Below, one piece after another: positions 1 to 5,190 of a DNA stretch of 5,190 nt. The stretch is from an uncultured Alphaproteobacteria bacterium (GTDB lineage Bacteria; Pseudomonadota; Alphaproteobacteria; Rickettsiales; UBA1997), in the NCBI GenBank assembly GCA_903898475.1, contig CAIUFU010000133.1, positions 1 through 5,190 on the forward strand. Reading direction: 5' to 3'. The notes beneath the pieces were generated by a model. That model was not told where the DNA came from. It saw only the letters and a program-made list of their open reading frames with translations, and ran no database searches. The position numbers and the translations under genes are program-made. Numbering within the stretch: the stretch's first letter is position 1; each line of letters starts with the position of its first letter.

Positions 1-1224
1 AGACTTAGGACGGGTTCTTACTGGTTGATTAACGCAGCCACCCAAAGAAATGGAAGAGACTTCCTCAACTATTGGTAAAAGATGAGGATTTTTCTCTAAA
101 ACTTCTAAAACGGGCAATATTGATTGAGAGATGTCTTTTAATCTTCCTCTCCTAGTTGTTTTATCAGATCTTTGGCCAACTCCCTCGGTAAGAAATCGAT
201 GAATCAGAGTCTCAGAATTCACAAAGCGTTGTTCTGGATTTGTACTTTTATAAGATTCTGCGAGTGAATTGAATTTATCAGTAATTCTTTTTGTTAATTC
301 TTCTTGGTTGAAATGAGCTGGATATTGAATCACGCAACCGCCTTGTTCTAGAGTTTCTAATTCAAGGATTAAGTCTGCGGTTAAAATCAATACAGAACAA
401 CCAAAGAGATTAATATCCTCAAGACCCTTAGGAAGCTCCGGTAAGGTTTTGAGATTTTCGCAGTGTTGAAGATCTAATTTTTTAACAGTTGATGGGATGT
501 TGTTGATTGTTTTTAGGGCTATACAATCACAGAGATCAATCTCCTCAAGACCTTCAGGAAGATTTGGTAGAGTTGTGAGATTTCTGCAGTATCCAAGATC
601 TAATTTTTTAACAGTTGATGGGATGTCGGGGATTGTTTTTAGGGCTATACAATCAAAGAGATCAATCTCCTCAAGACCTTCAGGAAGCTCCGGTAAGGTT
701 TTGAGATTTCTGCAGTGTCCAAGATTTAATTTTTTAATAGTTGAGGGGATGTTGGGGATTGTTTCTAGGGCCCTAAAACCAGAGAGATCAATCTCCTCAA
801 GACCTTCATGAAGCTGTGGTAGAGTTGTGAGATTTATGCAGTATCCAAGATCTAATTTTTTAACAGTTGATGGGATGTTGTTGATTGTTTCTAGGGTGCT
901 ACAACCAGAGAGATTAATCTCCTCAAGACCTTCAGGAAGCTTTGGTAAAGTTTTGAGATTTATGCATTGTTGAAGATTTAATTTTTTAACAGTTGATGGG
1001 ATGTTTTTGATTGTTTTTAGGGCGCTACAACTAAAGAGATCAATCTCCTCAAGACCTTCAGGAAGATCCGGTAAGGTTGTGAGATTTATGCAGTATCCAA
1101 GTTTTAATTTTTTAACAGTTGATGGGATGTTGGGGATTTTTGATGAGTAGTTTTTTTTTGCTTTAACTTCTGTAGTGCCTTCTGGAATAACCTCGGTGAG
1201 AGTTGTAATAGTTAATACTGTCAT
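1..1224 (-). CDS. Leucine-rich-repeat protein, C-terminally truncated by the window edge; possible secreted effector
   Basis: The frame is open from an ATG at 1224 to position 1, giving 408 codons without a stop, so the C-terminus is missing. Residues 1-32 form a diverged cap. Residues 33-284 are six 42-residue repeats, each two LRR half-units: IPSTVKKLxLxxC..NL.TLP and then LPEGLEEIxLxxCxxLxTIxN. The Cys-containing, roughly 21-residue half-units resemble LRRs of plant TIR-NBS-LRR proteins and of effectors from intracellular bacteria. Residues 285-408 are not LRR. They begin with a helix-like stretch (LILELETLEQGG, then VIQYPAHF) and end with predicted helices and GGCVNQPV around Cys397. This order loosely recalls LRR-NEL E3 ubiquitin ligases, but the family is not established. 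No signal peptide or membrane segment is visible. No clear ribosome binding site precedes the ATG. Arg codons are mostly AGA/AGG (9 of 12), unlike nth and murC, which suggests acquisition. Role in host interaction is inference. Confidence 0.85.
   Translation of the reverse strand, partial: MTVLTITTLTEVIPEGTTEVKAKKNYSSKIPNIPSTVKKLKLGYCINLTTLPDLPEGLEEIDLFSCSALKTIKNIPSTVKKLNLQQCINLKTLPKLPEGLEEINLSGCSTLETINNIPSTVKKLDLGYCINLTTLPQLHEGLEEIDLSGFRALETIPNIPSTIKKLNLGHCRNLKTLPELPEGLEEIDLFDCIALKTIPDIPSTVKKLDLGYCRNLTTLPNLPEGLEEIDLCDCIALKTINNIPSTVKKLDLQHCENLKTLPELPKGLEDINLFGCSVLILTADLILELETLEQGGCVIQYPAHFNQEELTKRITDKFNSLAESYKSTNPEQRFVNSETLIHRFLTEGVGQRSDKTTRRGRLKDISQSILPVLEVLEKNPHLLPIVEEVSSISLGGCVNQPVRTRPKS
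373..1128 (-). repeat. Six tandem 126-bp repeats encoding 42-residue LRR units
   Basis: Six back-to-back units of exactly 126 bp lie at 1003-1128, 877-1002, 751-876, 625-750, 499-624 and 373-498, with no spacers. Read on the minus strand, each begins with ATCCC(A/C)TCAACTRTTAAA and has a central block GGTCTTGAGGAGATTRATCT, with only rare changes, for example GAGGAT in the last unit. Identity extends to synonymous positions, so the copies are recent rather than only constrained at protein level. Units 1, 3 and 5 encode NLTTLP; units 2, 4 and 6 encode NLKTLP. The last unit loses the repeat pattern in its final eight residues. Confidence 0.95.
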
Positions 1225-1352
1225 TTCAGATTTGGATAAACGATTAAGTTAATTTTTACGATTCGATAACTTGAAAGCGATCCTTAAGAAATATCAAGAT
1301 TCTTGCAGGTAAAAAATTAAAAAGAGTTTGAAGTGTGAATTTTGACGCGAGG
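1225..1352 (-). other. Intergenic region between nth and the LRR gene
   Basis: This 128-bp AT-rich stretch separates the nth stop from the LRR start on the minus strand. I see no gene and no GC-rich hairpin followed by a T-run, so no intrinsic terminator is supported. A short palindrome CAAGATTCTTG lies at 1295-1305. Its single-base centre rules out a hairpin, but it could be a protein site. No convincing -35/-10 pair stands out. The LRR gene could have its own weak promoter here or be read through from nth. Confidence 0.4.
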
Positions 1353-1976
1353 TTATGATTGAGATTTGCAAAAATTGGCAATTTTACACTCGCCACATTT
1401 TGGCTTTCGCGCCTGACAAACATAGCGCCCATGCAGAATCATCCAATGGTGGGCGTGGGTTTGCCATTTTTTTGGGATGGCTTTCATTAAGGCGAGTTCG
1501 GTTTTTTCAACTGTGGTTTCATTAACAAAGCCAAGGCGATTAGCCACGCGAAAAACGTGAGTATCAACCGCGATGGTCGGATGCCCGAAGGCGCAGTTTA
1601 AAACGACATTGGCGGTTTTTTGGCCGACGCCAGCGAGAGAAATTAGCGCGTTAAAATCCTCGGGAACTTCTGAATTAAAATTTTTTACCAAACTCTCAGA
1701 AAGTGCGATAATATTGGCCGCTTTGCCATTGTAGAGGCCGATGGTGTTGATGTATTTTTTAAGATTTTTTTCACCAAGTTTGAGCATTTTTTCTGGTGTA
1801 TCTGCTATTTTAAAAAGCTCTTTAGTTGCTTTATTAACCCCAATATCAGTGCTTTGCGCCGACAAAACCACGGCAACCAAAAGTGTGTAATTATTTGTAA
1901 ATACTAACTCGGTTTTAGGATGCGGATTTTGCTTGTGCCAAATTGCAAAAATTTGCTCGATTTTTTTTCTATCCAT
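1353..1976 (-). CDS. nth: Endonuclease III (DNA glycosylase/AP lyase)
   Basis: This is a bifunctional base-excision-repair enzyme that removes oxidised pyrimidines and cleaves the abasic site by beta-elimination. The 207-residue protein aligns along its length with E. coli Nth (211 aa). The helix-hairpin-helix is LAGVGQKTANVV (about residues 114-125), with the catalytic Lys at 120. The catalytic Asp is at 138 in TIAVDTH. The [4Fe-4S] ligands are Cys187, 194, 197 and 203, spaced C-X6-C-X2-C-X5-C. Lys120 and Asp138 have the same numbers as in E. coli, which supports the ATG at 1976 (MDRKKIEQ). A TTG at 2030 would add 18 residues with no counterpart and would fall inside a possible promoter. Ribosome binding site is weak. 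The gene is divergent from murC and is followed by the LRR gene. It is complete with all key residues present. Confidence 0.97.
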   Translation of the reverse strand: MDRKKIEQIFAIWHKQNPHPKTELVFTNNYTLLVAVVLSAQSTDIGVNKATKELFKIADTPEKMLKLGEKNLKKYINTIGLYNGKAANIIALSESLVKNFNSEVPEDFNALISLAGVGQKTANVVLNCAFGHPTIAVDTHVFRVANRLGFVNETTVEKTELALMKAIPKKWQTHAHHWMILHGRYVCQARKPKCGECKIANFCKSQS

Positions 1977-2001
1977 TTTTTGGAATTTTAATTTTACAAA
2001 T

Positions 2002-2030
2002 AAATTAGGGTTTCTTAAGTTCCGCGCCAA
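2002..2030 (-). promoter_or_regulatory. Possible sigma-70-type promoter for nth
   Basis: On the minus strand TTGGCG (2030-2025) and TAATTT (2007-2002) are separated by exactly 17 bp, about 25 bp upstream of the nth ATG. The match is imperfect: 4 of 6 bases in the -35 and 3 of 6 in the -10. The position suits a short leader. If real, the upstream TTG start of nth is untenable, since it lies in the -35 box. A murC promoter must also lie in or near this divergent region, but I could not find a convincing one. Confidence 0.25.
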
Positions 2031-2077
2031 ACGTGATCTACAGCCGCCTCATCATCATTTCAAAAACGTAATTTCCA

Positions 2078-3490
2078 ATGAATTTTCAAGATATAAAAAA
2101 GCAAAGCAAAGTCCATTTCATTGGTTTGGGAGGCATTGGTATGAGTGCTTTGGCGTTTATTCTGCGTGAATTAAATGTTGCGGTTCAAGGATCTGATCTA
2201 GCAGAAAATTATTTAACTCCAAAGTTGCGCGAAGCTGGGGCGACTTATTTCGTGGGCCATAAAGCTGAAAATATTTCTGATGATGTTTCGCTAATTGTGC
2301 AAACTTCAATCATCAAAACGCAAAATCCTGAAATCATCGAAGCACAAAAAAGAAATATTCCAATCATCACCCGCGCCAATCTTTTGGCGATGATTATGGG
2401 CGAATATAAAGGTATTACAATTGCTGGAACCCACGGAAAAACTAGCACCACGGGCATTACTTCACTAATGTTAGAAATTGGCGGGCTTGATCCAACTGTG
2501 ATTAATGGCGGCGTTATTCACTATTTTCACAGCAATTCAAAAATCGGCAAAGGCCAATATTTGGTGGCAGAGTCTGACGAATCTGATGCCAGCTTCGTTG
2601 ATCTTCCAAGCTTTATTGGCGCGGTTACAAACATTGAAGCAGAACATTTAGAATTTAGTGGCTATGCCGGAAGTTTTGAAAAACAAAAAGCCTGTTTTGA
2701 AAGATATGTGACGCAAATTCCAGAAAATGGAATGTGTGTGCTTTGTATTGACAGCCCAGAAGTTGAAAAAATTTACGACAAATTAAAATCAACCAAGAAA
2801 AATCTGGTCACTTATTCAGCAAAAAAAGCGGCTGATTTGATGGTTAAAAATACTAAAATGGATGCTACAGGTTTAACCTTTGATGTGCTTTTTAAATCAG
2901 GTCGCGAAATTAAAGATATCAAAATGCCGGTTTACGGCGAACACAATGCCAGCAATGCTTTAGTGGCAATTGCTATTGGCGATTTCTTGGGGCTAAATGA
3001 TGCGCAAATTATCAAAGCGCTTGCCACTTTTAACGGTGTAAAACGTCGCTTCACCAAAGTTGGCGAATATGAAGGTGTGGCAATTATTGACGATTACGGA
3101 CATCACCCAACTGAAATTTCAACCACGCTAAAAGCGGCGCGCCATTTTGCCGGAAAACATAAAGTGATCTGCGTTTTTCAACCGCATAAATATTCACGGG
3201 TTCACGATTTATTTAATGAATTTTGTAATGCTTTTACTGACGCTGATTACTTAATTGTTTCGGACGTTTATTCAGCCGGACAAGCCCCAATTGCAGGGGC
3301 AGGGCAAGATGATTTAGTTGCGGGAATTACCAAAGCCGGTCACAAAAATGTGATTAAAATGAATAGCGAAAAAGATTTAGCACAAATCGTAAAACCATTA
3401 ATTAGCGCTGGTGACATTGTCTTTTGTGTGGGTGCCGGAACTGTCACTTACTGGGCCGCCGCTTTAGCCGATCAATTAAAAAACACCTAA
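2078..3490 (+). CDS. murC: UDP-N-acetylmuramate--L-alanine ligase
   Basis: This cytoplasmic ATP-dependent ligase adds L-Ala to UDP-MurNAc, the first step in building the peptidoglycan stem peptide. The 470 residues (E. coli has 491) carry all three Mur-ligase domains. An N-terminal Rossmann domain has GLGGIGMSALA (16-26). The ATPase domain has P-loop GTHGKTST (117-124, Lys121), ESDESDASF (165-173) and TNIEAEHLE (184-192, His190). The C-terminal domain has GEHNASNALVAIA (287-299), GVKRRFT (320-326), DDYGHHPTEI (338-347), FQPHKYSR (367-374) and GAGT (452-455). The combination resembles alphaproteobacterial MurC. The ATG at 2078 places the glycine-rich loop at the expected distance from the N-terminus, though no Shine-Dalgarno is evident. 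Arg codons are mostly CGN (8 of 10). The usual neighbours murB and ddl do not follow directly; a GNAT gene starts 6 bp after the stop. Downstream coupling is likely. Confidence 0.98.
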   Translation: MNFQDIKKQSKVHFIGLGGIGMSALAFILRELNVAVQGSDLAENYLTPKLREAGATYFVGHKAENISDDVSLIVQTSIIKTQNPEIIEAQKRNIPIITRANLLAMIMGEYKGITIAGTHGKTSTTGITSLMLEIGGLDPTVINGGVIHYFHSNSKIGKGQYLVAESDESDASFVDLPSFIGAVTNIEAEHLEFSGYAGSFEKQKACFERYVTQIPENGMCVLCIDSPEVEKIYDKLKSTKKNLVTYSAKKAADLMVKNTKMDATGLTFDVLFKSGREIKDIKMPVYGEHNASNALVAIAIGDFLGLNDAQIIKALATFNGVKRRFTKVGEYEGVAIIDDYGHHPTEISTTLKAARHFAGKHKVICVFQPHKYSRVHDLFNEFCNAFTDADYLIVSDVYSAGQAPIAGAGQDDLVAGITKAGHKNVIKMNSEKDLAQIVKPLISAGDIVFCVGAGTVTYWAAALADQLKNT

Positions 3491-3496
3491 ATTCTG

Positions 3497-3940
3497 ATGG
3501 AAAAAATTGCCAATCAAGTTGTTACAAAAGAGTTAAACAGCAAAGAAGAAATCCTTCTAGCCTACGAAATCGTGAAGCAGAGATATCAGAAATTAAGTTT
3601 AGAAGATTTTGCCGCGCAAATTTCTGAGATGATTGAGATGAATGATTTTAAAATGGTTGGTGCATTTATTGATGATAAAATCGTGGGAGTCTGCGGCTAT
3701 TGGGTGCTACGCATGCTTTACTGCGGACGCTACATTCAGCTTTCAAGTTTCATTGTTGATGAAGAAAAAAGAGGCTTTGGAATTGGTAAAAAAATTCTTG
3801 GCGAAATCGAAAAAATCGGCAAAAAACTAAACTGCGAAAAAATTATTTTAGACTCTTTTACTGAGAATAAAAAATCGCATTCGCTCTATTACAAAGAGAA
3901 TTTCTACATTCGTGGATTTCATTTTATGAAAGATTTGTAA
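3497..3940 (+). CDS. GNAT-family N-acetyltransferase
   Basis: A 147-residue single-domain protein of the GNAT fold, which transfers an acetyl group from acetyl-CoA to an amine; the substrate cannot be read from the sequence. Residues 52-70 (KMVGAFIDDKIVGVCGYWV) look like the central beta strands. Residues 82-88 (LSSFIVD) are the beta4 strand. K91-R92-G93-F94-G95-I96-G97 is the acetyl-CoA pyrophosphate loop (R-G-x-G-x-G type), followed by the alpha3 helix. Residues 115-147 fit the C-terminal strands, with SLYYKENF as the usual Y-near-C-terminus helix and GFHFMKDL at the end. The gene starts 6 bp after the murC stop with no clear Shine-Dalgarno, so it is probably co-transcribed and translationally coupled with murC. 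Functional linkage to cell-wall synthesis is not implied. Housekeeping protein acetylation, small-molecule detoxification or antitoxin roles cannot be separated here. Confidence 0.9.
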   Translation: MEKIANQVVTKELNSKEEILLAYEIVKQRYQKLSLEDFAAQISEMIEMNDFKMVGAFIDDKIVGVCGYWVLRMLYCGRYIQLSSFIVDEEKRGFGIGKKILGEIEKIGKKLNCEKIILDSFTENKKSHSLYYKENFYIRGFHFMKDL

Positions 3941-3967
3941 AAATTTAATAACACTTCAAAATCAAGA

Positions 3968-4003
3968 TTTAACAAGACATCACATTGTTAAACTTAATAA
4001 CAA
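3968..4003. promoter_or_regulatory. Inverted repeat with three related half-sites; possible operator or attenuator
   Basis: TTTAACAA (3968-3975) and TTGTTAAA (3985-3992) are perfect 8-bp inverted arms with a 9-bp spacer. A further TAACAA (3998-4003) can pair with TTGTTA (3985-3990), so the middle arm could pair with either side. TTGTTA could also serve as a -35 box, with TAGTCT (4007-4012) as a weak -10 at 16 bp spacing. In that case transcription would start close to or after the ATG at 4017. The position just upstream of the methyltransferase fits an autoregulatory operator, as known for some restriction-modification loci. That role is inference, and an AT-rich coincidence is possible. Confidence 0.35.
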
Positions 4004-4110
4004 ACCTAGTCTAAATATGCGCGTCACCAGCTCATCTGTCGAAAGTAATTCAGTGTCCATAAATTCTCTTCCTGCGCAAATAGAGATGTTTCAGAAATTT
4101 AATACCAAAG

Positions 4111-4115
4111 AAGGA
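4111..4115 (+). promoter_or_regulatory. Shine-Dalgarno AAGGA deciding the methyltransferase start
   Basis: AAGGA lies 9 bp before the ATG at 4125. It is the clearest ribosome binding site in the window; the ATG at 4017 has none. It favours initiation at 4125 (MQTQQSLEGYKFIDLFAG). Confidence 0.55.
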
Positions 4116-4124
4116 ATTGCTAAA

Positions 4125-5066
4125 ATGCAGACGCAACAATCTTTGGAAGGCTATAAGTTCATTGATCTTTTTGCTGGAATAGGGGGAATTAGAACGGCGT
4201 TTGATAAATTAAAAGCGAGCTGTGTTTTTTCTTCCGAGTGGGATAAGTTCAGTCAAATAACCTACGAAGCAAATTTTGGACATAAACCTTTTGGAGATAT
4301 TACAAAAATTTCAGCCGAAGAAATTCCTTCTTTTGATATACTTTTGGCGGGTTTTCCATGCCAGCCATTCTCTAATGCTGGTCATAAAAAAGGTTTTGAA
4401 GATACTAGGGGAACTCTATTTTTTGATATCTGTAGGATCATTGATTTTCACAAGCCGCAAGTATTGCTACTTGAAAATGTGAAGGGATTTAAGAGCCACG
4501 ATAAGGGTCGAACATTTGCGACCGTTAGAAAAACTTTGGAAGAGATGGGGTATAATGTTTACTCGCAAATATTGAACTCAAAAGATTTTGGAGTTCCGCA
4601 AAATAGAGAGAGAATCTACATAGTTGCATTTAGAGATTTTGTTAAATTCAGTTTTCCGCTTCCTCTGGAGAGCAAGACTAATCTTGGATCTATCATGCAA
4701 GATGAGGTAGATGCTAAGTATACTATTTCAGATAAATTGTGGGAAGGTCATCGGCGCAGAAAATTAGAACATCAAAGAAAAGGTAATGGTTTTGGTTACT
4801 CAATTTTTAATAAAAAATCTGCTTATACGAGCACAATTTCTGCCAGATATTACAAAGATGGATCAGAAATTCTGATCGAACAGAACGATAAAAATCCTAG
4901 AAAATTAACCCCAAGAGAAGCAGCGAGGCTGCAAGGATTTTCGGATAATTTCGTTATCCCAGTAAGTGATGTTCAGGCTTATAAGCAGTTTGGCAATAGT
5001 GTTTCTGTGCCAGTATTGGAGGCTATCGCCTTGGAAATTAGTAAATCTTTATCGGCTAAATCATGA
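4125..5066 (+). CDS. C5-cytosine-specific DNA methyltransferase (type II, Dcm/HhaI family)
   Basis: The enzyme transfers methyl from S-adenosylmethionine to carbon 5 of cytosine in a short DNA site. From the ATG at 4125 it has 313 residues (M.HhaI has 327). Motif I is FIDLFAGIGG (12-21). Motif IV is GFPCQPFSNAG (76-86) with nucleophile Cys79, close to Cys81 of M.HhaI. Motif VI is ENV (117-119), motif VIII is QNRER (159-163), motif IX is LTPREAARLQGF (261-272) and motif X is GNSVSVPV (290-297). Residues about 168-255 are the target-recognition region, which includes NGFGYSIF and SARYYKDGSEIL. All catalytic motifs are intact; the recognition site cannot be read. An in-frame ATG at 4017 would add 36 residues, Ser-rich at first, with no HTH; AAGGA before 4125 and the motif spacing favour the shorter form. 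Arg codons are 13 of 16 AGA/AGG, unlike murC, which suggests transfer. The stop overlaps the next ORF (ATGA), pointing to a restriction-modification operon. Confidence 0.95.
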   Translation: MQTQQSLEGYKFIDLFAGIGGIRTAFDKLKASCVFSSEWDKFSQITYEANFGHKPFGDITKISAEEIPSFDILLAGFPCQPFSNAGHKKGFEDTRGTLFFDICRIIDFHKPQVLLLENVKGFKSHDKGRTFATVRKTLEEMGYNVYSQILNSKDFGVPQNRERIYIVAFRDFVKFSFPLPLESKTNLGSIMQDEVDAKYTISDKLWEGHRRRKLEHQRKGNGFGYSIFNKKSAYTSTISARYYKDGSEILIEQNDKNPRKLTPREAARLQGFSDNFVIPVSDVQAYKQFGNSVSVPVLEAIALEISKSLSAKS

Positions 5067-5190
5067 AAATAAATAAACTCAAAATCAAAAGTGATAAACT
5101 TGATCTGAATCTAAAATTTTATTTCTTCTTAAAATATTTGGTGAAAGCAAAGCTTACCGAACCTCAATCTCAAAATCTTTTAGAAAGGAT
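5063..5190 (+). CDS. Start of an unrecognised ORF coupled to the methyltransferase; candidate restriction endonuclease, truncated by window edge
   Basis: An ATG at 5063 overlaps the methyltransferase TGA as ATGA and opens a frame that stays open for 42 codons to the right edge. The visible peptide begins MKINKLKIKSDKLDLNLKF, is Lys/Leu-rich, continues YFFLKYLVKAKLTEPQ, and shows no recognisable motif, signal peptide or catalytic residues. The 4-bp overlap implies translational coupling. In type II systems the gene immediately after a C5 methyltransferase is often the cognate endonuclease, so that is the leading guess by context alone. A Vsr-like nicking enzyme, a controller or an unrelated gene remain possible. 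Confidence 0.6.
   Translation, partial: MKINKLKIKSDKLDLNLKFYFFLKYLVKAKLTEPQSQNLLER

Larger units (their letters stand above)
3941..4124. other. Leader region upstream of the methyltransferase, no gene seen
   Basis: About 184 bp lie between the GNAT stop and the preferred methyltransferase start. The first part (3941-4016) is very AT-rich and non-coding, with an inverted repeat and a direct repeat TTAATAACA (3945-3953 and 3994-4002). The second part (4017-4124) is in frame with the methyltransferase and could be its N-terminal extension if the ATG at 4017 is used. No strong intrinsic terminator for the murC-GNAT unit is visible, because the inverted repeat is AT-only in its arms and lacks a downstream T-run. 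Confidence 0.5.

Noticed and set aside
497..811. Open plus-strand frame of 104 codons with internal repetition
   Set aside because: It is antisense to the LRR repeats. Because the units are a multiple of three, an open antisense frame recurs automatically. The Ser/Arg-rich product has no gene-like features.
373..1128. Regularly spaced repeats as a CRISPR array
   Set aside because: The units are 126 bp, directly abutting and without unique spacers, and they sit in a continuous coding frame for LRRs.
1977..2030. N-terminal extension of endonuclease III from the TTG at 2030
   Set aside because: The extra 18 residues have no counterpart in the family, and residue numbering matches E. coli Nth from the ATG at 1976.
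1933..2169. Plus-strand open frame spanning the nth start and murC start
   Set aside because: It overlaps two well-supported genes in other frames, and its product is compositional noise.
2245..2457. Minus-strand open frame within murC
   Set aside because: It is antisense to the conserved MurC ATPase region and has no independent support.
3424..3627. Plus-strand open frame bridging the murC end and GNAT start
   Set aside because: It is an out-of-frame shadow of both genes.
3642..3830. Plus-strand open frame inside the GNAT gene
   Set aside because: It is an alternative frame of a clearly coding acetyltransferase.
3968..3992. Inverted repeat as a rho-independent terminator for murC-GNAT
   Set aside because: The arms are AT-rich (one G-C pair) and no T-run follows on either strand, so the hairpin would be weak; a regulatory site is at least as likely.
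4276..4482. Plus-strand open frame inside the methyltransferase
   Set aside because: It is an alternative frame covering methyltransferase motifs IV-VI; the real frame is unambiguous.

Overview
The window looks like a chromosomal segment of an AT-rich bacterium, most likely an alphaproteobacterium and possibly a host-associated lineage such as the Rickettsiales or Holosporales type. The lineage call rests on the style of the MurC protein (the segments around its TNIEAEHLE, VLCIDSPEV and C-terminal GAGTVT motifs), and is inference, because no rRNA or other marker gene is present. An LRR protein built from near-identical eukaryotic-style repeats fits a host-associated life style.

Layout. Positions 1-1224 (minus strand) hold the first 408 codons of a leucine-rich-repeat protein that runs off the left edge. 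It has six 126-bp tandem repeats and then a helical region ending in a Cys-containing motif. It lies 128 bp downstream of, and on the same strand as, a complete nth gene (endonuclease III, 1353-1976). A divergent intergenic region of about 100 bp separates nth from murC (2078-3490, plus strand), which is followed after 6 bp by a GNAT acetyltransferase (3497-3940). After a gap holding an inverted repeat comes a C5-cytosine DNA methyltransferase (probable start 4125, stop 5066). Its stop overlaps by 4 bp the start of an unrecognised ORF (5063 onward) that is cut by the right edge. The pair has the layout of a type II restriction-modification system, with the truncated ORF as candidate endonuclease.

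How the genes fit together. nth (base excision repair) and murC (peptidoglycan precursor synthesis) are housekeeping genes. By eye they encode Arg mostly with CGN codons (12 of 15). The flanking LRR gene and the methyltransferase use mainly AGA/AGG (22 of 28). The window therefore reads as a small conserved core flanked on both sides by probably acquired genes. The most interesting parts are the LRR gene, whose repeats show two-unit higher-order structure and very recent expansion, and the methyltransferase/unknown-ORF pair with its inverted-repeat leader.
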